Source of the DNA: Paralvinella palmiformis
Taxonomy: Eukaryota > Annelida > Polychaeta > Terebellida > Alvinellidae
Reading direction: 5' to 3'
DNA: 64,000 nucleotides
Assembly: GCA_025642065.1 (NCBI GenBank)
Contig: JAODUP010000460.1
Coordinates: 377,501-441,500, forward strand
The first letter of the stretch is position 1. Every line of letters starts with the position of its first letter. The notes under the pieces are model-generated. The model was not told where the DNA came from. It saw only the letters and a program-made list of their open reading frames with translations, and ran no database searches. The translations under genes and the position numbers were made by a program. Shown piece after piece: positions 12,253-24,760 of this stretch.

Positions 12253-13781
12253 AAGGCATATTATGCTACGGTTGGGATGTTCCCTTTTCTGTGCGTTGAG
12301 ACTGTGTTTCCAGGTCCATGCGTTCTAAGAAAAGTTGATCTAGAGCTATATATTCCGTGCACTATTTACGTCTTTGGAGGCACGCCGTTTAGGTGTCTGG
12401 CCTGGTTATCCAGCATTTAAATGACTGTAGCAGACACAGTACGCTCTTAAAGCATGTACTCCTGACTCAGAAATAGAAACACTGGATTGCATCTCGAGCG
12501 GTGGCATTGGACACAGCTCGTGTGGTTGGTGTGTTTTATATAACAACTTTAGTTGTATATATAATTCATCTTAGTTGTTTGTGGGAATAGAATTATCTTT
12601 CCTAGGTCCAGTTATGTCCAGTCTGTACTATGACATTCAAGGCTAACTTTAGTCTCCTTGTCATTAATAAAACCCTATATTATAATTATAGTTTGTATAG
12701 CAGACATTAGGTCTGATTTGAAAATGTTAATATACAGAACGGCAATTCCGCCATAACGGTCTGCTAAAGCGCCGATGTAAATTGTTATAATAGTGACGAG
12801 TAGGTCATAGTATTTATTGGATTTGTATGTTTATGAGAGGTATTTGACCCTCCAGCAAATATCACAAGGCATATTATGCTGCGGTTGAGAAAGTTCCGTT
12901 TTCTATGCGTTCAAGAAAAGTTGATCTAGAGCTTTATATTCCGTGCACTATTTGGGTCTTTGGAGGCACGCCGTTTAGGTGTCTGGCCTGGTTATCCAAC
13001 ATTTAAATGACTGTAGCAGACACAGTACGCTCTTAAAGCATTATATGTACTCCTGACTCACGAATAGAAACACTGCATCGCATCTCGAGCGGTGGCATTG
13101 GACACAGTTCGCGCGGTTGGTGTGTTTTATATAACAACTTTAGTTGTATATATAATTCACCTTGGTTGTATGTAGGAATAGAATTATATTTCCTAGGTCC
13201 AGTTATGTCCAGTTTGTACTATGACATTCAAGATTAGCTCTAATCTGCTTGTCATAAATAACATTTAAGAACTACAATAGTTAGAATAGCATAAATTAGG
13301 TCAGGTTCGAAAATGATAACATAGTTCAAACAGTACGGAAGCTATGACGCACTAATACGGTCTGCTTCAGCGCAGATGTCAGTCTTTTAATAGCAATTAA
13401 GATAAACAGTTTTAATAGTAGTCGCTTCATGACGCCTGCCCGTTGTAAAAACTGATCTTTGAAGACAGTGACAATTGGGTTATATAGTTTATATAGTATT
13501 GCTTTGAAGAAAGATACAGCAATTGAAAAATAGCTATAAATAGGGCTGCTTAAATAATTAAGCTAAACATTTTCACTACTGCCGTGATCTGACTTGGGTG
13601 TTTTACACCCAAACTCCACGGCTGTAGGTGATTCGTATTTTGATATTGCTTGGCAGTTTAGGGACTGGTGAGACATTACACATGTCTCAGCAAGAAAAGT
13701 GGCCACTCTGGATTCAGTCCAGAGTTTGAATTCACGGTTCGAGATTCTCTGTACCTGTGCCTTATTATACACAGCTAAAAC
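12253..13781 (-). repeat. Repeat family B, inverted copy
   Basis: Read on the minus strand it starts next to (GT)n with GTTTTAGCTGTGTATAATAAG (13781 downward), runs through the same head as 6109-6525, and then two tail units of about 610 bp. The landmark AAGGCATATTATGCT occurs at 12253 and 12867. It is longer than the plus-strand copy because the second tail unit is more complete. Differences are mainly point changes and small indels, including loss of a TTCTTCAGGGGACT segment in the head. No coding capacity is recognised. Confidence 0.87.
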
Positions 13782-13797
13782 ACACACACACACTCAA
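13780..13797. repeat. (CA)n tract at the start of the inverted B copy
   Basis: A short CA tract directly at the element boundary, equivalent to the GT-rich sequence at 6089-6110. Confidence 0.9.
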
Positions 13798-14445
13798 ACA
13801 AACATACAAAACTGACGCACATATACATATTCTGTTTTGGGATATCCAATCATTCAATTTAGTGCCACCGTGCGAATATAACATCGTCATTTGGATGACA
13901 GAGCTGTGCTACAGTATTGACTCAATTTAAGGGGCTGTTTATTTTTGTTTCAATGTTCACTAAATACACTGACAGAAACTCAATAAACCACGACGTGTCG
14001 GTATGTATCAATTGCATATTGCATATTTATAGAAATAAATGACTGTGTAGAATAATTATGTTCTTAAATTTTAGAATAAATAGATGGTTTTCGTAATAGA
14101 CGCATGTTTATTATCAATATTATTTGCCTTACTTCTAAGGTACAACTTATACCATACAGTGGCTTATCGCCATTTAACAGGCAGGAAGAGTGATTCATTT
14201 CTGACTGAATGCACTTCACTAAAAACGGAGTGTTTATCCTCTCAACTTGTCTTTTTAATATGTTCTATCAGCCATAACTTTAAATTTTATTGACAAAATG
14301 TTAATTATATCCAGTCATCCAGTTCTCGGTATCTGTCTTATCACCAATTAAGTTGCATTACATAGAAATTCACAGCTTATTATGTTTTGCATTTTCACGG
14401 GACCGGGTAATGTTTTATTTTGATAAAAAAATTAACTATAAAATG

Positions 14446-14448
<3 letters not shown>
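13798..14448. other. AT-rich sequence, no gene recognised
   Basis: Contains one 69-codon frame (14084-14293) with hydrophobic stretches but no recognised homology or codon signal. Confidence 0.5.

Positions 14449-14512
<64 letters not shown>
14449..14512. repeat. (TA)n microsatellite
   Basis: A pure TA tract of about 64 bp. Confidence 0.98.
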
Positions 14513-14514
<2 letters not shown>

Positions 14515-17500
14515 TATAGTTTCCATATATAATTATGGTCACTGATTAACAGGTAGGACAAAAACTGTATTGTTTTGACTTCGACTGGTTCTCAAAGGTA
14601 TATTAATGACTCGAATTGGCCAAACATGTGTGTGTGCCGTTAGAACACTGGTTTATGATACCTATTTTTATCAATGTTAGTAAATTGTTATGTATAATTT
14701 CCCTAAAATATTATCGAGTTCCGAATGAATATTGTTATATAAGAAGCAAAAAGAAAGCATTTTTACATAAGACGTTAGGGCGCAGTGAATGGGTTATTTG
14801 AATGCAGAGAGAGCTAGGCATAACGCCTTTCTTGCGAAATGTGTAATTTTACGAAAACACGGCAGATATACATTACACGGATTCCCCATATTCTGTACAT
14901 CAAGAGGCACTTAGTAAAAATATATTTCAACTACGGACATTGATATTACAATAGCATAACCAAATATCTCAGGTCTGATCTTTGACAAGGTGGTTTCAGA
15001 AATCAATCCATATACTAAACAGTGTGTTGATTTCCATTCACGATGACGAGGTTATCAAATCTGATTGTTGAACATATTGAATAAATTATTGGAGGGTAAT
15101 GATGTATTAAATACCATTATTCTCACCACCTAGAACTATATATCTAGTAGACTTCGGGATTAGTTCTTTGTGAATATAAAATTGAAGTAAAACTCGATAA
15201 CTGTAGACTCAATTCACTAAAACAATCATTTTATGCAAGTGATATATGTGTATATGGATGCAGTGTGGTAATGAATTTGTCTATGTACAAACATTGCTGC
15301 TTCACATCCTAACTGAATGCTCTATCTCTCAGGCATTTAACAGACATGTATAATACTTTAATGGATGTGTAGACATAATGTTTGAATTGTTTAATGACTG
15401 ATATAAAATATACATTGAAAATATATATCTTATTTTATGGCAACCCAGTTGTACGCTTGAGGTTTAATTCTGTTTGACTTTTACATATGTTCTTTACTTG
15501 GGCAACATGAACAAAATAGTTATCGTTTTCAGGAGGAACTTTACTGACGTTTCGTTGAACAAGCAAGTAATAAGTAGCAGTTCCTACATAAAGGCTTTCA
15601 TGTGTGATCCTCTAATGAAATGTGGCTCATCACCAGAAGAAAATAAAGCTGTTTTTAAATAATAATAATTTCTTTCGATATTCGTTGCTGACATGGTTTC
15701 AAACCGTCGATAATTTAGAAATATGTAGGCTTATGCATACATACATATTAGATTCAAGCAGTAGATTATTTCAACTAAACGTTTTTGATAAAGCTTTACA
15801 ATATCAGAATTTTAACAACTTCAATTTATAATCATGTAATTCCCTTTATATACTATACTAGTTATTACATCGCGTGTTGCAGAACAACTATGATTGTTTT
15901 ATTTTGCTAAATATCAAATCAGAATATATTTGTTTCATGACCCACTTCACCCCTCTACGCTGTGATTCAAAATATGGCGTATTATCTGTAAAAGCTACAT
16001 AACCCATTTAATAATAAAAAAAACTTTAAAATGTTAGATATTTTATCATGCAATTAAAAAATATTAAAATTAAATGAGTAATAATAATTAATTAATTAGT
16101 TAAATATGTTTGTATGTTACCAGTTTAAGTTTGTCCATGTTTCTGTTATATGTATTGTAAGCCGGCGAAGTCCTACATTTTATTGGGCCCCTCTCTGCTA
16201 TAATCGGTAGGCATTAAGCACGTATTAATTCTGAATAATTCGTATAACGGTTCATACTGTGGATAGTTTCAAATTTAATAAAGCACCAGCAATGATTTGA
16301 CAGTAAACAACCGTCCGCTTATCTGAGGTGATTTCTAAACTTATTTGAATTTACCCCAAACACTCCCTTGGAATTTTACATATTAATTTACCAACATATT
16401 CCTTTAAATTCGGTAATGTCGCCATCTTAGTTATCAGTTTGTTTATTTTAATATTTCTTTATAAAATCGGGGCTGGAAAATTGTATTTAAAAGAAGCACT
16501 AATTAACAGAGTGACTCACTCGCTCACCCAGCCTTGTCACATTTCCCCTGTCTTAATATGAGAACGACCTTTCTACATAATTATGGAATTATTATCATAT
16601 TACCAGGTATATTGATCTCTTTTTAATTTATAAATCACAACATTTATCCAAATGAAGAAGTAATTATTCATTTAAATTAAGTAACAGTTTATATTAATGT
16701 TAAATATTTCTAATTAACTAAATGGAATAATTAGGTATTACTGAATTAAACTTTGGATGGAGAAATGGAGTTACATTTTATTACGGTGACTACGCATTAA
16801 ATTCAGATCAAAAGCAAACAATATATGATGACACGTTCAACAAAGCTTACACCTGAGAAAACTGTTTTTTTTTGTAATCTTCTCCATCATAACTAATTAG
16901 TTTCAACTAGCGAGTACGACTCATCCTTAGCTTATTTTAAAAGTTTATATCATAATGAATATTCCATATTTGCATATTAATGACGAGGTTTGTTTAAAAG
17001 AAATCTAGCAACAACGTTATTTATTTCGTATCTTTAGATTATAGAATTCTATAAAAAAATAAACTTTCGGTTATATTCTGTGATTCTTTATGTTTTGCAC
17101 GGACACTTACAAAACACCCATTTAATGTAGAAAAAGGCTCGCTTGGGACTTTATATTTTAACAGATGAGTGTTATCAGGCACATATACTATATATCGTAA
17201 ATGACAGGAATTATTACTCAATAATGACGAACATAATAATTGTGTTATTCTTTTTTTTAAATTGATATCTTACTCTTTTTTGTTGTAATGCATAATTCGT
17301 ATTATATCACACCAATTATCATTGTTTAATTGGCATGAGATAAAGACAAATATAACTGATAAAGAGCCATAGCTTGAAACTACATCACAACTAATTATCA
17401 TACATTATATTGCCGTTACAACAAATAGAATAAATATAACATTGCAGTCGTAACTCGACATATTTTGTAGAACATTAAATTATACATGAAGTGAAATTTA

Positions 17501-19420
17501 TATGGCAAATTACACCTCTTTATATTCCCGTAATGCTATATAAATTTCTGTTTATATGACTCTAGGCTTATGTTTGTCAGGTTTGTGTACGGGCTTATCT
17601 ACATGTGTACAGCTTCGTCGATATGCGAGTTGTTTGCTAGCAGTGACGTCCTATTAATGCATACATGGGACGTCAAAACAACTGTTTTCCATCAAAACAA
17701 CAATTATGTCGAAATAAATAGAAAATCTTAGGAACGTAAGATGCATTAACCAGCTACTAGTTCCAATATATAATTTGTTATTATATACTAAATATTTCCT
17801 GTTTTATTCCAAATATTTACCATTCTATTGATGTACAGCTGGGCCGAAATACGACAAACGAAACATGCAAAAGGCCCATATAACGAATTACTTCTAATAT
17901 TTAAAACAAACCCATCTGGAATTGTATAGTTTTAGGAATCTTTATATATTAATGGACTTTAGCTTCCTAGATTATGGGTCTATTATTGCAGAATATGCTC
18001 GACATTTAAAATAAATAGTATAATACTGAATACCCAATTTGTGGTTTGTTTAGTAGATACAACTAATTTAGTGATGGCACCATCGCACATCCGGGGATCC
18101 TGTTTCTATCAAGCACACCATTGCCTTCTTAGCAGAATTATTCAGTTCACACAGCTCCATCACCAGCCACGTATTGTTGCTTTTATTAGTTTCTTTCACG
18201 ATGATACTGAATGTTTACCATTCACATAACTGTTCTCATCCCTTTTATCACTCGACAATTATCGCGATTTCGTAGGCCAGAGAGAATGCCTGGTAGGTTA
18301 ACGTTCATCATATGTAAATAGTAACTGGGGAGATGAGCTTCTGGAAGTAGTCAACGAACTATAAACTTGTAAAGATGGTACATGGTTTGGTACTTCAGCT
18401 ACCACTTGGTGTTTGTTACAAGAACACGTTCAGGGTAACCGCTTGATAATATGTCGCCATTCAGGACGTAACATGTATTAGGGTCACTTTGGTATTGAAA
18501 GTATTCAGTAAATTAATGTTAGGGCATTGGATAGGTCTTGTCAATCACCTATGGATGTTTATTGGAGCGTGAATATACAATCTTGCGATCCTGTGTTAAT
18601 AAGATTTTTTTTAAATTAAGCCTTTCCAATTGTGAAACGTCATAATGAGGTTAAATCATGTTAATAAAATTAAATTTTAAACTAGTAAAATTACTTTTAT
18701 TGATTTTTTCCGATATTCGATAACAGCCTTCTTGACAAAAACATTTCTCACGAGTAATTAATGGACGGATTATCTACTGAAGAATATTTTTACAGAATTA
18801 AAATATATATTCAGTGGAACTGTTTCTCAAATGCAAATTCGGCATAACTTTAACAAGCAGAGCTAACACTGTAAATAAGCACGAATATAAAGCCATTTCA
18901 ATTTAATAAATTAATAGATTACCGAACATTGGAACATCTTGTGTGCGATTCACGGCTCAATAACTATATCTATATGGCTATTTGACGTAATGGACATAGC
19001 CGACACACCATACATAATTGATATTAGTCTAAGACTATAGCATTTTATAGATCAATTCGGGTTCATTTACGAGAGCGTCTAAAAGTCTAGAAGAGACGAG
19101 TTGTCCCATGTACATGATGCGTGTGGCAGAGTGAGGCCTGTGCATGTCTGCATGTGTAGTATTGGGTTTATTCCATGTCGTGGACATGCACGTATTTATT
19201 AATACAGAGAGATGATAGAAGACAGACAGATGACAAACGAAATAACCCATTCATAAAACAAAAACACAAAAATCGCACAAACCCACACACGCAGAAACAA
19301 TAACACACACAATCTAGCTATCTAGATAGATTGATTGATTTTACGTCAACATAAAGTATTCATGTGGTTATAAATTTTCGTTATTACAACTTAATTCATA
19401 TTAATCATAGTTCTATATTA
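14513..19420. other. About 4.9 kb of AT-rich sequence, no gene recognised
   Basis: No frame above about 70 codons and no long microsatellite. No similarity to the other repeat families was noticed. This is the longest stretch in the first half without simple sequence, so any spliced exon in the window might be sought here. I see no specific evidence for one. Confidence 0.5.
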
Positions 19421-19423
19421 AGC

Positions 19424-19447
19424 TTTGACGTCAATGGTGACGTCAAA
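19424..19447. promoter_or_regulatory. Paired CRE/ATF-type palindromes
   Basis: Two perfect TGACGTCA octamers (19426-19433 and 19438-19445) are separated by ATGG. The flanks extend the symmetry, so the whole is an imperfect palindrome, TTTGACGTCA-ATGG-TGACGTCAAA. TGACGTCA is the consensus of CREB/ATF bZIP proteins. A TATAAAA-type sequence follows at 19667, after a GC-richer stretch. Function is inferred from the motif only; no gene is recognised downstream. Confidence 0.4.
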
Positions 19448-19770
19448 TATTCTTTCTATTGGTGCAATTAACGCGGCATCAGTGCGGCAAATTATTCCAC
19501 CTCCGATGTCTTAACCACATATAATCCCACCCAGTGGACTCGTCTCGTTGCCAAGATGAAGTCAGTGTTCACAGCTCAATCATCCTCTAAGCCTGTCAGG
19601 TCGGAGCAACAACAGTGTCCCGCAAAATCGTCATCTTTGTACTAACTTATAGAATCTTCTTTTGGGTATAAAACTGTTTTTAGCCTCCGTGGAGCAACCT
19701 TTCAAATGTTACAGGACCACCAAGATTTATAATGGTCCGAACACAATTAAGGCGAATCCTGTCCATTATT
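19448..19770. other. GC-richer stretch downstream of the CRE pair
   Basis: Composition is more balanced than the surroundings, with a TATAAAAC sequence at 19667. It could be part of a promoter or of a decayed LTR-type element, but I could not find a matching second LTR or a convincing primer-binding site, so it is left unassigned. Confidence 0.3.
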
Positions 19771-19940
19771 TATAATTCTCTTACACCTTGATATGATCTC
19801 ACCTGGATTCGATGCGAAGAATCTGGTTCAATACATGAACATCCAATAACATAACTGCCTAATAAAATTTTATATTTGTTATGATCTGTATTATTTGGGT
19901 AGAATTCCTTGCCTAAAGTCATTAGGGAATAATAATTTAT

Positions 19941-19942
<2 letters not shown>

Positions 19943-20023
<81 letters not shown>

Positions 20024-20052
20024 GGAGAGAGAGAGAGAGAGAGATGTGAGAG
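19943..20052. repeat. Compound (TA)n-(GA)n microsatellite
   Basis: A TA tract (19943-19982) passes directly into a GA tract (19983-20044), the same arrangement as at 4408-4499, followed by a G-rich remnant. Confidence 0.97.
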
Positions 20053-20990
20053 GGGGGCAATGAGAAAGAGAGAGAAATACTTGCATTCTATTTCAGTTAC
20101 ATATATAGCTCAATTCAAGATACTCATGTGTCCATCGGCCAACAATGTGTCTGCCTTTTGAGTGTTACACATTCTTAAATGTTACAAAACTACATGGCCT
20201 GATAAATATTTCAATAGGTTTTCCGAAGGTGTATAAATGTCCCAGTGAAAGAATATTCCACTGGCCTTCAGGAAATATGGGACAATTGACAACGTTAAGA
20301 AGAAGGTAAAACGTTACCTATTTATTTCAGTTTATCTCACATGAATACGATCTGAATTACCTCCATATTAAAAGAAATATTGCTGTAAAAGATGTAAATC
20401 TTATGCATCTGTATTGTCTACATAGCCAAGCACTTTAAAGTATTCTTCTTACATTTAATATGGGGCGCTATTCGAATGTCCCCTCACAATTATGTATTAA
20501 TTGATTTACATATTAGTGAGCTATTGTGTACCTGTGCATTCGGTTCCACTTGGGTGATTGAAACCAACATTTGATCCCATTATTCCACATTATTAATAAG
20601 CCGTCATCACTACTCATGTCTTTCAACTCATTTCATTTTCTTACACGAAGTGGCTGGTAATAGCATATTCTTAGAATTTCCAGCTTGTCTACTTTGTCCT
20701 CCACCTTTTGGGATATTATGCGCCATTACTAATGTTTTTCGGTTTAATTACTGCGCTACTAACTGGCTAGGAGAGGCTCATAAGTGACCATCGACAGAAG
20801 AAAATGTATGAAGCAAGGGACTACATGCAAAGTAAATAAGGCTGTAATAATATTGCTGTTATTTGCGTGATATCTGTATGAGTGTCGGAAAGGTATGGGA
20901 ATGTTGTTTATGTGTACGCGCTTCTGTTTGTATTGGTTTATAGCATGTGCATTTATGCTCAGTTATAGACATCTTCAGCGACTTATTGTG
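20053..20990. other. AT-rich sequence, no gene recognised
   Basis: Nothing recognisable. Confidence 0.5.
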
Positions 20991-21130
20991 GGAATATGTG
21001 TGCACACACACCCACAAACAAACAGGTACAGGCAATCGCGTGCATGCACACATACACAAACATATATCCCCGAGCACGCACGAAGACACACATACACACA
21101 CGTACACATACAGATTTCCACACACGCATT
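20991..21130. repeat. Cryptic CA-rich simple sequence
   Basis: Interrupted CACACA and CATACACA units. Open frames on both strands here (88-110 codons, rich in Cys/Val or Thr/His) are produced by the repeat. Confidence 0.8.
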
Positions 21131-21250
21131 TGTTATATCCAGAAGAGTCATGTTCAAATATTTCTCAGTTAAGCGATGGTTCAAAGAAGAAGGTAAAAAT
21201 ATAGCTCTAGAAGAAACCCATTTATAATAATATGTGTTATATTGTTTAAT

Positions 21251-21366
21251 AGGCTTTCTACATTTCCTTTACATGTTTATGTTCACATGCAAGGGAAAGG
21301 ATGCCTATCAATTAGAAGTCAGGTATCGTTAGGTTAAACGAATATGTAGTGTGTAGCTGTTTGTGT
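21251..21366 (+). repeat. Left flank repeat of the 1.37-kb array
   Basis: About 115 bp beginning AGGCTTTCTACATTTCC and ending GTAGCTGTTTGTGTGT. It is repeated in the same orientation at 24761-24870, on the other side of the family A array. The left copy leads into the A element. The right copy leads into a long GT-rich tract. Confidence 0.9.
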
Positions 21367-22427
21367 GTTTTAGGGTACATAGTAAGAGGCAACAGGCACA
21401 GAGCATCAACATATCTAAACCTCCTTCGAAACCTACCTCCATAAATCTAAATACAACTATACATACATTAATCTAAATATTAAATGTTCAATGCCTCCAC
21501 ATATTGATAAATGTGTGCGTATACCTAAGCATGTGTCTGGTCTACTCATCAGCCTGTGGGAACCAGCTAATTCGCTTTTCGTACGCGACAAATATGTCAC
21601 GCCCACAGGAAAGCGGCTACATGCAGGCTACGTACAAAAAGCGGAAGCACGTAAAAACATACCATTTGATACCACAGCTCGCAACAAACACGTGCGTGTG
21701 GTTCAATGGTGACTTGCTACATACATATCAAACTATTTTGACACCACAGTTTACATTCAACAGTAATTTTCTGTGGTCCAAAAGAAACCTATATATAAAG
21801 CATTTCGACACCTCAGATGCTGACCTCAGCTTTATTCTGGGTCTGAATAACGGAATAAATCCTACCTATATGAACCGTGTATCAATACGTCCGACTGGTC
21901 TGGCGTCGGAAGTTCTTCTCTAACCTAAGTGAAAATTCAAGCCCTATATATCCTCAGCGTGTTAACAAACATTACAGTTTGTTCATAACAAAAGAATGTA
22001 CACTAACACAGTTTCAAGCCCTATATATAGCCTCAGCGTGTTAACAAACATTACAGTTTGTCCACAACAAAGAGAATGCACACTAACACAGTATGGACTC
22101 ACTAAAGCGATTAAACTAAAATAAAAACAAAGTAGCAATACCGCACAATGGATTATTACTGGACTAGAACGAAATATCGTCTCAAACCTGAGTAAATACT
22201 ACGATTTACTCGAACCTAACAGCTAACCCTCATACGTTTCCGTTCATCACTAAGGGAACGTTCATTCACGCTTAATTTAGCGTCCCTAAGTATATGCAGT
22301 TAGGTGTGGTGGGATCTAAATTAAAGCGCCTATCCACTTGATCTATTTGACCCATGGTCGAGAACAGCGAATTTCAGGCAGATCTCCGATACTGCGAATG
22401 ACACGTCGGGATTATAATAGCTATACA
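21363..22427 (+). repeat. Repeat family A, copy A3
   Basis: The longest clean A copy, about 1.06 kb. It starts GTGTGTTTTAGGGTACATAG and shares sequence with the inverted copy A6 as far as GGGATTATAATAGCT. No terminal inverted repeat was found and no protein is recognised. It contains two direct copies of an ~80-bp segment (about 21937-22013 and 22014-22090, the second differing at GTCCACAAC and GCACAC). A2 has this segment once. A 139-codon frame (21504-21923) has no recognised homology. Confidence 0.92.
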
Positions 22428-22740
22428 TTTAACAAATTTCCTATATCAGTGTAATCTAATTACTCATAATATGTGAAAAAAACTCTGTCCGCAGCTTAAT
22501 ACCTATGGAGATGCCTGCCGGAGTAACAAACGACTCCAGGAGTATAAATCCATCAAGCAGCATTGTATGAATTAATAGGTCGTTTCGCCAGACCACATAA
22601 GAGGACAACAATATAGATTATACATTATACATAACAAAGCTAATGAACTCAACATGTTTTAATAACGACATAACTTTCTTACATTGGTGTAATAAGGAAT
22701 CTGGATGGAAATAGATAAGATGTCTGGCACGGGCAATGTG
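21363..22740 (+). repeat. Tandem array unit 1 (~1.37 kb)
   Basis: The unit is A3 plus about 310 bp of further sequence (22428-22740, landmarks CTGCCGGAGTAACAAACG and GACCACATAAGAGGAC). The start-to-start distance to unit 2 is about 1,375 bp. The extra 310 bp is absent from A1, A2 and A6, so it probably derives from DNA that flanked the element when the array formed. Confidence 0.9.
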
Positions 22741-24110
22741 CGTTTTAGGGTACATAGTAAGAGGCAACAGGCACAGAGCATCAACATATCTAAACCTCCT
22801 TCGAAACCTACCTCCATAAATCTAAATACAACTATACATACATTAATCTAAATATTAAATGTTCAATGCCTCCACATATTGATAAATGTGTGCGTATACC
22901 TAAGCATGTGTCTGGTCTACTCATCAGCCTGTGGGAACCAGCTAATTCGCTTTTCGTACGCGACAAATATGTCACGCCCACAGGAAAGCGGCTACATGCA
23001 GGCTACGTACAAAAAGCGGAAGCATGTAAAAACATACCATTTGATACCACAGCTCGCAACAAACACGTGCGTGTGGTTCAATGGTGACTTGCTACATACA
23101 TAATAAACTATTTTGACACCACAGTTTACATTCAACAGTAATTTTCTGTGGTCCAAAAGAAACCTATATATAAAGCATTTCGACACCTCAGATGCTGACC
23201 TCAGCTTTATTCTGGGTTCGAATAGCTGAATAAATCCTACCTATATGAACCGTGTATCAATACACGTCCGACTGGTCTGGCGTCGAAGTTCTTCTCTAAC
23301 CTAAGTGAAAATTCAAGCCCTATATATAGCCTCAGCGTGTTAACAAACATTACAGTTTGTTCATAACAAAGAGAATGTACACTAACACAGTTTCAAGCCC
23401 TATATATAGCCTCAGCGTGTTAACAAACATTACAGTTTGTCCACAACAAAGAGAATGCACACTAACACAGTATGGACTCACTAAAGCGATTAAACTAAAA
23501 TAAAAACAAAGTAGCAATACCGCACAATGGATTATTACTGGACTAGAACGAAATATCGTCTCAAACCTGAGTAAATACTACGATTTACTCGAACCTAACA
23601 GCTAACCCTCATACGTTTCCGTTCATCACTAAGGGAACGTTCATTCACGCTTAATTTAGCGTCCCTAAGTATATGCAGTTAGGTGTGGTGGGAACTAAAT
23701 TAAAGCGCCTATCCACTTGATCTATTTGACCCATGGTCGAGAACAGCGGATTTCAGGCAGATCTCCGATACTGCGAATGACACGTCGGGATTATAATAGC
23801 TATACATTTAACAAATTTCCTATATCAGTGTAATCTAATTACTCATAACATGGGAAAAAACTCTGTCCGCAGCTTAATACCCATGGAGATGCCTGCCGGA
23901 GTAACAAACGACTCCAGGAGTATAAATCCATCAAGCAGCATTGTATGAATTAATAGGTCGTTTCGCCAGACCACATGGGGAAAAATATAGATTATACATT
24001 ATACATAACAAAGCTAATGAACTAACATGTTTTAAAAACGACATAACTTTCTTACTTTGGTTAATAAGGAATCGGGATGGAAATAGATAAGAGTCTGGCA
24101 GGGCAATGTG
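22741..24110 (+). repeat. Tandem array unit 2 (~1.37 kb), containing copy A4
   Basis: Nearly identical to unit 1, including the doubled ~80-bp segment and the 310-bp spacer. Sequence agreement is very high until about 23,960. From there the spacer begins to show small losses relative to unit 1 (for example around GACCACATGGGGAAAAAT). Confidence 0.92.
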
Positions 24111-24760
24111 CGTTTTTGGGTACATAGTAAGAGGCAACAGGCACAGAGCATCAACATATCTAAACCTCCTTCGAAACCTACCTCCATAAATCTAAATACA
24201 ACTATACATACATTAATCTAAATATTAAATGTTCAATACCTCCACATATTGATAAATGTTTTATACCAAGCAGTTCTTCATCATCATGGGGGAACCCAGC
24301 TAATTTTTTTGTACGCGACAAAATTTTTTCCCCACGGAAAGGGGCTACGCAGGCACGTAAAAAAGGGGAAGCACTAAAAACATACCAGATACCCAACCCG
24401 AAAAAACACGTGGGTGGTTAAATGGTGACTTACAAAATATCAAACTATTTTGACACCACAGTTTACATTCAACAAAATAATTTTTTGGTCCAAAAAAACC
24501 AAAATAAAAGATTTGACACCCGATGCTGACTCAGTTTTTTTTTGGGTTGAATAGCTGAATAAACTTTCCTATATGAACCCTGTATCAATAAAGTCCGACC
24601 CCGGGGCGAAATTTTCTCAACCTAAATGAAAATTCAAGCCCTATATAGCCCCCCAAGTTTAACAAACATTACAGTTTGTTATAACAAAAAAATGTACACT
24701 AACACAGTTTCAAGCCCCTTTTATAGTCAGGTGTTAAAAACATTAAGTTTGTCCACAAAG
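24111..24760 (+). repeat. Tandem array unit 3, truncated and eroded copy A5
   Basis: It begins like the other A copies (GTTTTTGGGTACATAGTAAG) and is clean to about 24,258. It then carries many 1-5 base losses and homopolymer changes, for example TAATTTTTTTGTACGCG where A3/A4 have TAATTCGCTTTTCGTACGCG. It stops inside the second ~80-bp segment (GTTTGTCCACAAAG) and abuts the second copy of the left flank. The density and type of change differ from every other A copy. Confidence 0.88.

Noticed and set aside
19448..19770. A solo LTR
   Set aside because: TATA-like and CRE motifs are present, but there is no second copy, no clear TG...CA ends and no target duplication that I could find.
20895..21227. 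A 110-codon frame next to the CA-rich stretch
   Set aside because: Overlapping frames of similar length exist on both strands, which is typical of CA repeats, and there is no homology.
21491..21923. The recurring frames in family A copies (66-139 codons) as a possible small gene family
   Set aside because: The same sequence is open in more than one phase, the phases differ between copies, the diverged inverted copy is broken, and the intact copies are too similar to show selection. No homology is recognised.
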